From the NCBI GenBank assembly GCA_900758895.1, contig CAAETG010000102.1:1-11343 (forward strand): 11,343 nt of DNA. Direction: 5' to 3'. The notes under the pieces were generated by a model. The model searched no databases and was not told the origin of the DNA. It saw only the letters and a list, made by a program, of their open reading frames with translations. The position numbers and the translations under genes are program-made. Shown here piece after piece: positions 1 through 6,944 of the stretch. The stretch comes from Bacilli bacterium (GTDB lineage: Bacteria; Bacillota_I; Bacilli_A; RF39; UBA660). Each line of letters opens with the position of its first letter. Position 1 is the first letter of the stretch.

Positions 1-95
1 AAATGTTGAAAATAATATTGATTTTTATTCAATTATACTGTATATTAGAAATATATAATAGTTAAAATATACCTATCAAAAATATACAAAAAGAG

Positions 96-151
96 AAGTT
101 TTGACAAGTTTTGTCGAAAGGCATGTAATATCTATTAAATTGTGATATGAT
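96..151 (+). promoter_or_regulatory. Promoter region of the surface protein gene
   Basis: A perfect -35 hexamer TTGACA (101-106) stands 17 bases before TGTAAT (124-129), a good sigma-A match. A second candidate is the extended -10 TGTGATATGAT (141-151), which resembles the other promoters in the window but has no clear -35. The -35 lies inside two adjacent 10-base direct repeats, AAGTTTTGAC (96-105) and AAGTTTTGTC (106-115), which also form the inverted repeat GACAA-GTT-TTGTC (103-115). Either start site is possible. A regulator-binding role for the repeats is inference. Bases 1-95 are very AT-rich and I see no gene in them. Confidence 0.55.
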
Positions 152-174
152 GCACAGGAAAAGAGGAAAATGAA

Positions 175-1461
175 ATGCAAATAGAAACACTAAAAAGGAG
201 TCATTTGAAAAGAAATATTATTATAGGAATTATAGTAGTACTTGTCTTAGCAGCGATTATTTTAACTTTTACGAGAGCCAATTATAGAACAACGCAAAGT
301 ATTCCTCTAGTAAATGGAACGATTAATTATAGTTTGGCAGATTTGAATATAGTAGGTTTGTATATTGATGGAGTGGAAGCAGATAAGTTAGATAGCTCTA
401 AAACATATACACTAGATACAAATCAGAGTACTTGTACCTATAAAGATGGTAGTACTATTTCTAATTTAACAATTGGTTATGATAGTGAAACTGGTGGAAT
501 AAGTATAAGTCCATATACAAATAAAGGGACAAAGTGTACACTATATTTTGATGAGAAAGTAACGGCAGCTGATATAATACTTGGAAATGTAACAGTAAAT
601 GAGGGTACTCCAGATTTTAGTCAAGTAGCAACAACAGATGAAGGGGTATACAAAGCAGAAGATAATTTAGGAACCAGTTATTACTTCCGGGGAGCAGTAA
701 CAAATAATTATGTTCAATTTGCGGGATATTATTGGCGAATCATTCGAATCAATGGCGACAGATCTATAAGAATGATTTATGATGGGATTATAGCTCATCC
801 AAATGGTGAATCGTCGACAGCCAGGCGGATTAATACAAGCGCGTATAATGATTATTATTCTAGTTTCTATGTAGGCTATACATATCAACAAAGTGTACAA
901 AGGCCAAGTACCCAAAATGGAGGGACGGTAAGTACAATCAAAGGAGTATTAGATAATTGGTATACAACAAATATAATGAATAAGGGGTATGATAGTAAAG
1001 TAGTAAGTACCCCAGGTTTTTGCAATGATAGAGTGTCATATTCAGATGAAAATGGGACAACAGAATCTTGGGCAGCAAGTGGAGTTACAATTTACTATGC
1101 TGCATATGTAAGGTTAGTTACAAACAAAAAACCTACTTTACAGTGTACAATAACTAATGACTTGTATACCACAAAAGTGGGATTAATCACAGCGGATGAA
1201 GTAAGTATGGCTGGGGGAGTATATGATGTGGCGAATACACTTTATTATTTATATACCGGAAATGCTGATTGGACTATGTCTCCATATTCTTTTGTAAATA
1301 TTGGTAGTATTGGTAGTATGTTTTATTCTGGCGGCAATGCTACTTCAATCGGATATTATCGAATGAATAGTACATATGGTGTTCGTCCCGTTATTAATAT
1401 ATCATCCGATGTTACATTAACAGGAACAGGAACTATGTCTGATTCTTATGTAGTTGTTTAA
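175..1461 (+). CDS. Membrane-anchored surface protein with DUF6273-like C-terminal domain
   Basis: This 428-residue protein is probably an extracellular protein held by an N-terminal signal anchor. A basic stretch (residues 7-13) precedes one hydrophobic helix (about 14-32), and the rest should face outward. Residues 40-130 form a beta-rich region with C87 and C121. The C-terminal part starts near YYWRIIRINGD (185-195), continues through a second cysteine pair (C283, C324) and WTMSP (366-370), and ends with GVRPVI (402-407). That Trp/GVRP layout resembles the DUF6273 domain common in large paralogous families of gut Firmicutes; this is recognition from memory, and the biochemical role is unknown. 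The start is supported by AGAGG at 162-166. The gene is monocistronic, with its own promoter and terminator. Arginine codons are odd for the window: of 16, only 6 are AGA, with AGG, CGA and CGG used freely. This may hint at a different evolutionary pool. Confidence 0.7.
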   Translation: MQIETLKRSHLKRNIIIGIIVVLVLAAIILTFTRANYRTTQSIPLVNGTINYSLADLNIVGLYIDGVEADKLDSSKTYTLDTNQSTCTYKDGSTISNLTIGYDSETGGISISPYTNKGTKCTLYFDEKVTAADIILGNVTVNEGTPDFSQVATTDEGVYKAEDNLGTSYYFRGAVTNNYVQFAGYYWRIIRINGDRSIRMIYDGIIAHPNGESSTARRINTSAYNDYYSSFYVGYTYQQSVQRPSTQNGGTVSTIKGVLDNWYTTNIMNKGYDSKVVSTPGFCNDRVSYSDENGTTESWAASGVTIYYAAYVRLVTNKKPTLQCTITNDLYTTKVGLITADEVSMAGGVYDVANTLYYLYTGNADWTMSPYSFVNIGSIGSMFYSGGNATSIGYYRMNSTYGVRPVINISSDVTLTGTGTMSDSYVVV

Positions 1462-1479
1462 TCCATATAAAAATTTTTC

Positions 1480-1511
1480 AAAGAATAGCTAGTTGGTTAT
1501 TCTTTTTTTTT
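1480..1511 (+). terminator. Rho-independent terminator of the surface protein gene
   Basis: The arms AAAGAATA (1480-1487) and TATTCTTT (1498-1505) pair perfectly, and the stem can extend inward by GU pairs. A run of nine T (1503-1511) follows. The next gene's -10 element begins only four bases after the T-run. Confidence 0.8.
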
Positions 1512-1512
1512 A

Positions 1513-1521
1513 TGATATAAT
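1513..1521 (+). promoter_or_regulatory. Extended -10 promoter of the U32 gene
   Basis: TGATATAAT is a perfect extended -10 (TG-N-TATAAT) directly after the upstream terminator T-run. The -35 position, 17 bases upstream, falls on TTGGTT (1493-1498) within the terminator hairpin and is a weak match. A start near 1528 would give a leader of about 20 bases containing the GGGAG ribosome binding site (1534-1538). Confidence 0.6.
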
Positions 1522-1546
1522 TGGGATACTTTTGGGAGTGATGCCA

Positions 1547-3718
1547 ATGAAAGAGTTACTAGCTCCGGCTGGATCGATGGATGCATTAGTGGCAGCAGTT
1601 AAAGGTGGTGCTGATGCGGTATATTTAGCTGGTAAATTATTTGGTGCAAGGAAATATGCTGCTAATTTTACAAATGAGGAATTAAGGGAAGCTGTTAATT
1701 ATGCTCATTTATATGATGTGAAAATATATGTAACCGTTAATACCATTATTTATGAAAGAGAATTACAAGATTGTTTATCTTATATTGGTTATTTATATGA
1801 AATAGGGGTAGATGCTTTAATTATGCAAGATTTAGGAATGATTAAACTAGTTCGTAAGTATTTTCCTGATTTTCCAATTCATGCATCTACCCAAGCACAT
1901 ACGCATAATTTAAAACAGATTCAGTTTTTGGAAAGTCTTGGTGTTAAAAGAGTCGTACTTGCAAGAGAAATGAGTATAGATGAAATAAATAAACTTGATA
2001 CTTCTATGGAACTTGAAGTATTTATCCATGGGGCTTTATGTATTAGTTATTCGGGTGAGTGTTTGTTTTCTTCCTTTTTAAGAGATCGGAGTGGAAACAG
2101 AGGGGAATGTGCTGGATTATGTCGTCTTCCTTATTCATTAAAAAATGAAAATCAAGAAATTTTAAAAGATCAATATTTGTTAAGTCCAAAAGAACTTAAT
2201 ACCACTTCTTATATGGAAGCATTAAAAGAGTCAAGCATTGTTAGTTTTAAAATAGAGGGAAGGATGAAGAGTCCAGAATATGTTTATTTTGTAACCCATA
2301 TTTATCGTAAACTTTTAGATCAAGAAAATTACCATTTAACGGAAGAAGAAGTTTTTCAATTAAAAAGTTTATATAATCGTGGATTTACCAAAGGATTTTT
2401 GTTTCATGAAAGTGATCGTGATTGGATTAGTTTATCTTCTTCTAATCATCAAGGGGTTAAAATTGGTGAAGTAGTAGAAGTAAATAAAAAGAAAATAAAG
2501 ATAAAACTAACGCATGATTTATATCAAGAAGATGGCATTCGGCTTCCAAATCAAAAAGGTATGATTGTTAATTTTTTATATGATAAAAATATGTTGTTAG
2601 TAAATCATGCATTAAAGGGATCTATTATTTATGTTGATAATAAAGTAGAATTAAAAGAAACTGGTGATGTTTTTCTTACTACGAATAAGTATTTAATAGA
2701 AGAAATTAAAAAGATACCGAATCCTGTTTTGAATGTACAATGTCGGGTGGAAGCATTGATTGGTCGTCCTTTAGTTGTTTCTTATCAATATAAAGATATT
2801 GTGGTAAGAAGGGCAAGTGAAGTTGTTTCTAAGGCAAAGAATGCTCCATTAAGTGATGAACGTTTAAAGGCTGCTTTAACGAAACTTGGTAATACACCAT
2901 TTGTTGTTAGTCATATTGATGGAAAGATGGATCCAGATATTTTTATACCAATGAGTTTGCTTAATCAATTACGAAGGGACTTAATCCAAGAATTAACTTT
3001 AAAAAAGCTAGAAGTAAAAAGAAAAAAGATTTCTCTTCCTTTATTAGATTATCCACATGGAAGGACAAAAAGAAAACCAAAATTAAGTATTTTAGTACGG
3101 AATCAAGAGCAGTTAGAAATTGCTATTAAAAATCATATTGATATTATTTATGTTACTGATTTTGATTTATATCAAAAATATAAAGGTGATTCGGTGTTTT
3201 ACCGGTTAGAACGTGTTCAAGAACAATATAGGGAATACCAGGATTGTCATTTACTTATTGGAGAGACGGGAAGCATTTCTTATGCATCTTGTAATGAAGT
3301 TGTAAGTGATTATTATCTTAATGTTGTTAATAGTAAAATGGTGGAGTTATTACATGATTATGGAGTGAAAAGAGTTACTTTAAGTCCGGAATTAAAGTTT
3401 GATGATTTTCATTTGTTAATTGATCACTTAGATGATGATATAGAAGTAGAAGCACTTCTTTATGGTAGAATAGAATACATGATTATGAAATATCGAATGA
3501 AAGATGTTCTTCATTTGAAAGATGATGTTTATTATTTAGAAGCAAATCATAAGAAATTTCCAATTGTTATGGATCAATATACACATCTGTTTAGTGAGCA
3601 AGCTTTTAGACTAGAGTTTATTAGTTCTAAAGTTGATGTTTACCGAATTGAACTATTTGATGAGAAGGGTGAAGAAGTAGAGCAATTGATTTGCATGATA
3701 AAAGAGAAGTTAGATTAG
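1547..3718 (+). CDS. U32 family protein with DUF3656 (RlhA-like architecture)
   Basis: This 723-residue protein has the U32 signature at 155-173 (E-x-F-x-x-G-A-L-C and G-E-C), plus C188 and C192. Characterised relatives (RlhA, TrhP, UbiU/UbiV) use conserved cysteines to bind an iron-sulfur cluster and act in rRNA or tRNA hydroxylation or ubiquinone synthesis rather than as proteases. C165, C172, C188 and C192 are therefore the candidate ligands. A DUF3656-like segment follows (KLGNTPF at 446-452, then a PxSLLNxLRR stretch). The C-terminal 215 residues look like a second, degenerate U32 module. The long single-chain form resembles RlhA, which makes 5-hydroxycytidine in 23S rRNA, but the substrate here is inferred. 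I start at ATG 1547 because GGGAG (1534-1538) is eight bases upstream; ATG 1541 is too close to it. In-frame codons back to 1493 lie in the terminator and promoter. Confidence 0.85.
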   Translation: MKELLAPAGSMDALVAAVKGGADAVYLAGKLFGARKYAANFTNEELREAVNYAHLYDVKIYVTVNTIIYERELQDCLSYIGYLYEIGVDALIMQDLGMIKLVRKYFPDFPIHASTQAHTHNLKQIQFLESLGVKRVVLAREMSIDEINKLDTSMELEVFIHGALCISYSGECLFSSFLRDRSGNRGECAGLCRLPYSLKNENQEILKDQYLLSPKELNTTSYMEALKESSIVSFKIEGRMKSPEYVYFVTHIYRKLLDQENYHLTEEEVFQLKSLYNRGFTKGFLFHESDRDWISLSSSNHQGVKIGEVVEVNKKKIKIKLTHDLYQEDGIRLPNQKGMIVNFLYDKNMLLVNHALKGSIIYVDNKVELKETGDVFLTTNKYLIEEIKKIPNPVLNVQCRVEALIGRPLVVSYQYKDIVVRRASEVVSKAKNAPLSDERLKAALTKLGNTPFVVSHIDGKMDPDIFIPMSLLNQLRRDLIQELTLKKLEVKRKKISLPLLDYPHGRTKRKPKLSILVRNQEQLEIAIKNHIDIIYVTDFDLYQKYKGDSVFYRLERVQEQYREYQDCHLLIGETGSISYASCNEVVSDYYLNVVNSKMVELLHDYGVKRVTLSPELKFDDFHLLIDHLDDDIEVEALLYGRIEYMIMKYRMKDVLHLKDDVYYLEANHKKFPIVMDQYTHLFSEQAFRLEFISSKVDVYRIELFDEKGEEVEQLICMIKEKLD

Positions 3719-3735
3719 GTTCTAGCTTCTCTTTT
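3700..3735. terminator. Bidirectional terminator shared by the U32 and sortase genes
   Basis: A 15-bp stem (3700-3714 with 3721-3735, one GU pair) encloses a 6-base loop (3715-3720). A-rich and T-rich arm ends give a short U-tract in both directions. The stem lies inside the last codons of both convergent genes, and both stop codons are in the loop. Confidence 0.75.
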
Positions 3736-4554
3736 AATTAGTTTCGCATGCATGACGACTTTATCGGTTTTATTATAACAGGTAGATAATGTTAATATTT
3801 TATCATTTGCATTTACGGTTGTATCAAATGTTACAGCACTTCTTCCAATTAACATATCTAAAAATTCTTGATATTCTTCATCACTTCTAAATTCAGTTTG
3901 AATGTAGTCATTGGTTGTTTCGATGTGATATACACTAAATACTTGCCATAAGGTATTTTCAGTTGGTGTTGATAGCTTAATAATATGATTATCGGTATTG
4001 TTATACCAAGAACTACTAAGAATGTTACGTAGGGAACCAAACATCGTTTTATTATTCATACCATGAGCATACAGAATGGTGTTTTTATCATAATTTACAG
4101 TATCATTTCGATAATCCATAAATACCCATCCGGCTTGATTATAGCTTTTATTATAAGAGTGGGTTAGATAATAGTCATTATTATCTGTTTGAACAAAAGG
4201 GTAATTGATGTTTGTTCCATTTACTTGAATCCAGCCTTTGGTTTCATCATTTAATTTTAATAATTCATCAAAATTGACGCTTATTAAATTCATTTTAATA
4301 TAATCCCAATATGGATTTGATTCAGGAATTTCATCTGTTTGTTCAATAATTTCTGTATTTTCGTTGTCGCTTGTTTCTTCAATTTTAACTGCGTCTTCTA
4401 TTTCTTTTATTTCATCATTTGTTTTATTTGTATCAATAAAGTAATTGATTAAGTCTACTCCTGATTTGATTAAGAAAATAAAAGCAACTAAGAAAATGAT
4501 AACTGCGATTAAATTTTTCCATTTTAATTTATACTTTTTTTTCTTATGTGCCAT
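3715..4554 (-). CDS. srtB-like: Class B sortase
   Basis: This 279-residue membrane transpeptidase should cut a C-terminal sorting signal and link the substrate to the cell wall. A basic N-terminus (HKKKKYKLKWK) precedes one membrane helix (about 16-36) and an acidic linker. The sortase domain opens with a SrtB-like segment (NFDELLKLN, GWIQVNGTNINYP). Catalytic His164 lies in LYAHGMNN and Cys259 in TLSTC. The active-site Arg, which in S. aureus SrtB follows Cys by ten residues just before the last beta strand, appears replaced by Lys265 (DKVVMHAKL). I choose ATG 4554 because GGTGA lies just upstream; ATG 4566 would sit at the likely transcription start, and in-frame codons up to 4692 lie upstream of the promoter. 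The neighbouring divergent gene encodes a likely substrate. A class B member with housekeeping-like duty cannot be excluded. Confidence 0.9.
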   Translation of the reverse strand: MAHKKKKYKLKWKNLIAVIIFLVAFIFLIKSGVDLINYFIDTNKTNDEIKEIEDAVKIEETSDNENTEIIEQTDEIPESNPYWDYIKMNLISVNFDELLKLNDETKGWIQVNGTNINYPFVQTDNNDYYLTHSYNKSYNQAGWVFMDYRNDTVNYDKNTILYAHGMNNKTMFGSLRNILSSSWYNNTDNHIIKLSTPTENTLWQVFSVYHIETTNDYIQTEFRSDEEYQEFLDMLIGRSAVTFDTTVNANDKILTLSTCYNKTDKVVMHAKLIKREART

Positions 4555-4570
4555 TTCTTTCACCATGTTT

Positions 4571-4603
4571 ATTATATCACGAATTTTATTTTCGAGAAAA
4601 TAA
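4571..4603 (-). promoter_or_regulatory. Sortase promoter with an 18-bp palindrome
   Basis: On the minus strand, TGATATAAT (4579-4571) is a perfect extended -10, without a convincing -35. Just upstream is TTATTTTC-GA-GAAAATAA (4586-4603, plus-strand reading), a perfect inverted repeat with 8-base arms in the -35/spacer region. This is a reasonable place for a repressor or activator, though AT-rich DNA makes such palindromes less surprising. Confidence 0.55.
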
Positions 4604-4663
4604 TTGTCAAAAAATGTGTAAAATGAAAAAAAAGATGGTTTCCTATTTATAAAAAAGTATAGT

Positions 4664-4674
4664 TGTGATATACT
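4664..4674 (+). promoter_or_regulatory. Extended -10 promoter of the beta-helix protein gene
   Basis: TTGTGATATACT (4663-4674 region) is a TRTG-type extended -10 (TATACT at 4669-4674) with no strong -35. A start near 4681 gives a leader of about 54 bases ending in AGGAGG (4722-4727). The 180 bases between the divergent sortase and beta-helix starts hold these two promoters, and I see no other gene there. Confidence 0.55.
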
Positions 4675-4734
4675 TGAGTTGAAAGTAGTCATTTGATTTC
4701 TGTGGCTACAAAAAATTGTATAGGAGGAGAAAAT

Positions 4735-6186
4735 ATGGTAAAGAAATTAAAAGGTATTGGCCTTGTACTCTTTTCTATTTGTTGCACCGTAGGATTTAGT
4801 TCAAGTGTTAATGCTGAAACATTGGAAATGGATAAAGATATGAAAGCATCTGAAATCGCAATTTCTGATGGACTTGTTATTGATGGAAAAGGAGAGTATA
4901 CCATTACTGGTGGTCTAAGTATTAGTAATAATGCTAGTGTTACTATTAAAAATGTAACTTTAGACGGAGAAGGTACAAAAGATATTTTACTTAGTTTAAG
5001 TAATGCTGGTGATATTGTTATTGAGAATGTTACTTTTACTAATTACACTAAAGATGGTATTTATGCAGACGCTTTTAACAGTTTAAGTGTTACTGGTTCA
5101 ACTTTTGATGCTAGTGATACCGTTCATATTGGAGATAATGATTATACTGGTAATCCAGATGAAGATTTAATTTTGAGAAGTGCTGCTGGTATTGATCTTA
5201 ATTTAGGTAATGGCGCAAAAACAATTGATGTAAAAAGTATTACAATTTCAAATAATACTTTTAAAAATGTTGTAGTAGAAGAGCCTGATCAAGCTACTTC
5301 AACAGCTGGTGCAATTAAGATTAAAGTAAAAGATGCTACTAATTTGGTTGGTATTGGAACAATTAGAATTGAAGGAAATACTTTTGAAAATAATGAAAGA
5401 GATTTAGTTCTTGGAACAAACGATCCAACTAGTGGTACAACAGCTAGTGCTACTGCTGATTTAGATGTTTTACTTGTTAATAATAGTAAAATGAATGTTG
5501 GTAACTTCTCAACAGTTGATAGAGCAGAAGAAGTTTTAGATGGAAATTACAAATTAAATTATGCAGATAGTAAGAAATATGAATTAGATGAAAATTTATA
5601 TTATATCGTTAATGAAGATAATATTGATGCACTTACTGATGAAGAAATGGCTGCTATTTTATTAGATGAAGATGTAGCAGGTTTTGCTGTAAGTTATCAA
5701 GGTGTTACTTTCACTATTTCAAGAGAAACATTATTAGATGAAGATTTAGGAGCATCATTAGATGATTTTGAAATTGTTCCATCTGAAGAAACAACAATTG
5801 AAGCTTTAAAACAATATATGGGTGATGGAGTAATGTTCTTTACTGTTAGTGGTATTGACTTACTTGATGATGGAATGAGCTTTGATATTAGTTCATTAGG
5901 TGAAGAATTTGTTGGTACCTTATATTTATATTATTATGATGAGGCTAACGGATTACAATTAGTTTCTAATCCTAATAATGCTTCATTAACATTTGATAAG
6001 AATGGTACTTATGTACTTAGTGCTACAAACTTACTTCCAAGTACTCCTAGTGAGGAAGTACCAAGTGAAGAAGTTCCAGAAGTTCCTCAAACCTTTGATG
6101 CTTTAGGAATTTATGCTGGTATTGGACTTGTTAGTATAGCTGGTATTGCTGGTGCAGTCATTTATCTTAAAAGAAAAAATGCTTAA
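4735..6186 (+). CDS. Secreted beta-helix surface protein with VPQTFD sorting signal
   Basis: This 483-residue protein is probably exported and covalently anchored to the cell wall. Residues 1-27 are a signal peptide (KK start, hydrophobic core, cleavage likely after VNA). Residues of about 30-265 have repeated NxTF/NNTF and I-x-I-x-N strand patterns typical of right-handed parallel beta-helices of the pectate-lyase-like fold. A second acidic domain follows, ending in a pattern (YYYDEANG... then NGTYVLSATN) like the small beta modules that precede cell-wall anchors. The tail has a Pro/Glu spacer, VPQTFD (450-455), a hydrophobic helix (about 457-477) and KRKNA. That is a complete sorting signal in which PQT recalls the NPQT motif of SrtB substrates. 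The start follows AGGAGG by seven bases; the upstream in-frame ATG-less extension to 4693 lacks a ribosome binding site. No enzymatic residues were identified, so adhesion or polysaccharide binding is only a guess. Confidence 0.85.
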   Translation: MVKKLKGIGLVLFSICCTVGFSSSVNAETLEMDKDMKASEIAISDGLVIDGKGEYTITGGLSISNNASVTIKNVTLDGEGTKDILLSLSNAGDIVIENVTFTNYTKDGIYADAFNSLSVTGSTFDASDTVHIGDNDYTGNPDEDLILRSAAGIDLNLGNGAKTIDVKSITISNNTFKNVVVEEPDQATSTAGAIKIKVKDATNLVGIGTIRIEGNTFENNERDLVLGTNDPTSGTTASATADLDVLLVNNSKMNVGNFSTVDRAEEVLDGNYKLNYADSKKYELDENLYYIVNEDNIDALTDEEMAAILLDEDVAGFAVSYQGVTFTISRETLLDEDLGASLDDFEIVPSEETTIEALKQYMGDGVMFFTVSGIDLLDDGMSFDISSLGEEFVGTLYLYYYDEANGLQLVSNPNNASLTFDKNGTYVLSATNLLPSTPSEEVPSEEVPEVPQTFDALGIYAGIGLVSIAGIAGAVIYLKRKNA

Positions 6187-6192
6187 GCATTA

Positions 6193-6223
6193 AAAAAACT
6201 GTCAAATTAATTGACAGTTTTTT
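6193..6223. terminator. Bidirectional terminator between beta-helix gene and lexA
   Basis: A perfect 13-bp stem pairs AAAAAACTGTCAA (6193-6205) with TTGACAGTTTTTT (6211-6223) around a 5-base loop. The A-run and T-run make it work for both convergent genes. Confidence 0.92.
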
Positions 6224-6228
6224 GTTGG

Positions 6229-6858
6229 CTAGAATTTACGATATAAACCAATTGCTTTACCTAAAATTGTAACATTTGGCAAGATGATTGGAGCCATGGT
6301 ATCATTTTCTGGTTGTAGTCTGATGTGATCTTTTTCTTTGTAAAATGTTTTTAATGTTACTTCGTTTTCGCTAGTCATAGCTACGACAATATCGCCGTTT
6401 CTCGCTGTACTTTGTTTTTGAACAATGACAATGTCACCATCAAAAATACCAGCATTAATCATAGATTCACCACTAACATTTAAAGTAAATATTGTTTCTT
6501 TAGCAGGAATTAAAGAAGCCGGTAAATTAAAGAATTCATTTGGACGTTCAATGGCTTCAATTGGGCTTCCGGCCGTAATTTTACCGAGAAGAGGAACTTT
6601 TACTAGTTCTTCATTTTTATCTTCATATTCGTTGTCAACGAGAATTTCCATGGCTCTAAATTTATTATTATCAACTTTTAAGTATCCAGCTTTACATAAA
6701 TTTTTAACATGCGTATGGACCGTTGCAGGGCTAGATAAATTTAGGCCTTTTCCTATTTCTCGGATAGATGGTGGGTAACCGTGAGTAGCTGTGAATCTCT
6801 TAATAAAATCTAAAACATTGTTTTGTTTTTCGGTTAGTTCTTTGAATTTTTTCTCCAT
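6229..6858 (-). CDS. lexA: LexA, SOS response repressor
   Basis: This 209-residue protein represses DNA-damage genes and cleaves itself when RecA filaments form on single-stranded DNA. An N-terminal winged helix-turn-helix (about 1-66) carries GYPPSIREIG and the recognition segment SSPATVHTHVKNL. The cleavage site is Ala96-Gly97 (KITAGSP). The latent protease dyad is Ser132 (SGESM) and Lys170 (EVTLKTF). The 38-residue spacing of the dyad and the overall length match Bacillus-type LexA. All catalytic features are intact. The start is set by GGAGGT (6872-6867), eight bases upstream. The promoter overlaps a LexA-box-like element, so autoregulation is expected, and a small membrane-protein gene is divergently transcribed from the same control region. 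Confidence 0.97.
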   Translation of the reverse strand: MEKKFKELTEKQNNVLDFIKRFTATHGYPPSIREIGKGLNLSSPATVHTHVKNLCKAGYLKVDNNKFRAMEILVDNEYEDKNEELVKVPLLGKITAGSPIEAIERPNEFFNLPASLIPAKETIFTLNVSGESMINAGIFDGDIVIVQKQSTARNGDIVVAMTSENEVTLKTFYKEKDHIRLQPENDTMAPIILPNVTILGKAIGLYRKF

Positions 6859-6878
6859 TTTTGTTTACCTCCAATAAC

Positions 6879-6907
6879 ATATTATCATAAAAACGTACGG
6901 TTGTCAA
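6879..6907 (-). promoter_or_regulatory. lexA promoter
   Basis: On the minus strand TTGACA (6907-6902) is followed after exactly 17 bases by TAATAT (6884-6879), with TG one base before the -10. This is the strongest -35/-10 pair in the window. The -35 abuts a LexA-box-like repeat, so LexA bound there should block RNA polymerase. Confidence 0.8.
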
Positions 6908-6919
6908 ACAAATGTATTT
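6905..6919. promoter_or_regulatory. LexA-box-like element 1 (lexA side)
   Basis: CAAACAAATGTATTT matches the first part of the Gram-positive LexA box (CGAAC-RNRY-GTTYG) with one mismatch in the left half, and diverges in the right half after GT. It shares the 13-mer AACAAATGTATTT with element 2 and overlaps the lexA -35. Binding is inferred from position and repetition. Confidence 0.55.
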
Positions 6920-6944
6920 ATTTTGTAAAATTTTAAAAAAAGTA

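Noticed and set aside
1..95. Imperfect inverted repeat near the window start (about 5-31) as the terminator of an upstream gene
   Set aside because: Two mismatches, no GC in the stem and no T-run after it; the preceding sequence is not visible.
1270..1440. Variable region of a diversity-generating retroelement target at the end of the surface protein gene
   Set aside because: The C-terminal domain composition suggested it, but there is no reverse transcriptase, accessory gene or near-identical template repeat anywhere in the window.
1493..1546. N-terminal extension of the U32 protein from an upstream start
   Set aside because: It would be encoded by the terminator hairpin, T-run and -10 element; the ribosome binding site and the conserved KELLAPAGS start point to 1547.
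4555..4692. 46-residue N-terminal extension of the sortase
   Set aside because: It lies upstream of the -10 element on the minus strand, has no ribosome binding site, and the basic-plus-helix anchor begins at 4554.
6425..6778. Plus-strand reading frame of 117 codons
   Set aside because: It is wholly antisense to lexA, whose domains and catalytic residues are clear; the frame shows no ribosome binding site or recognisable family.
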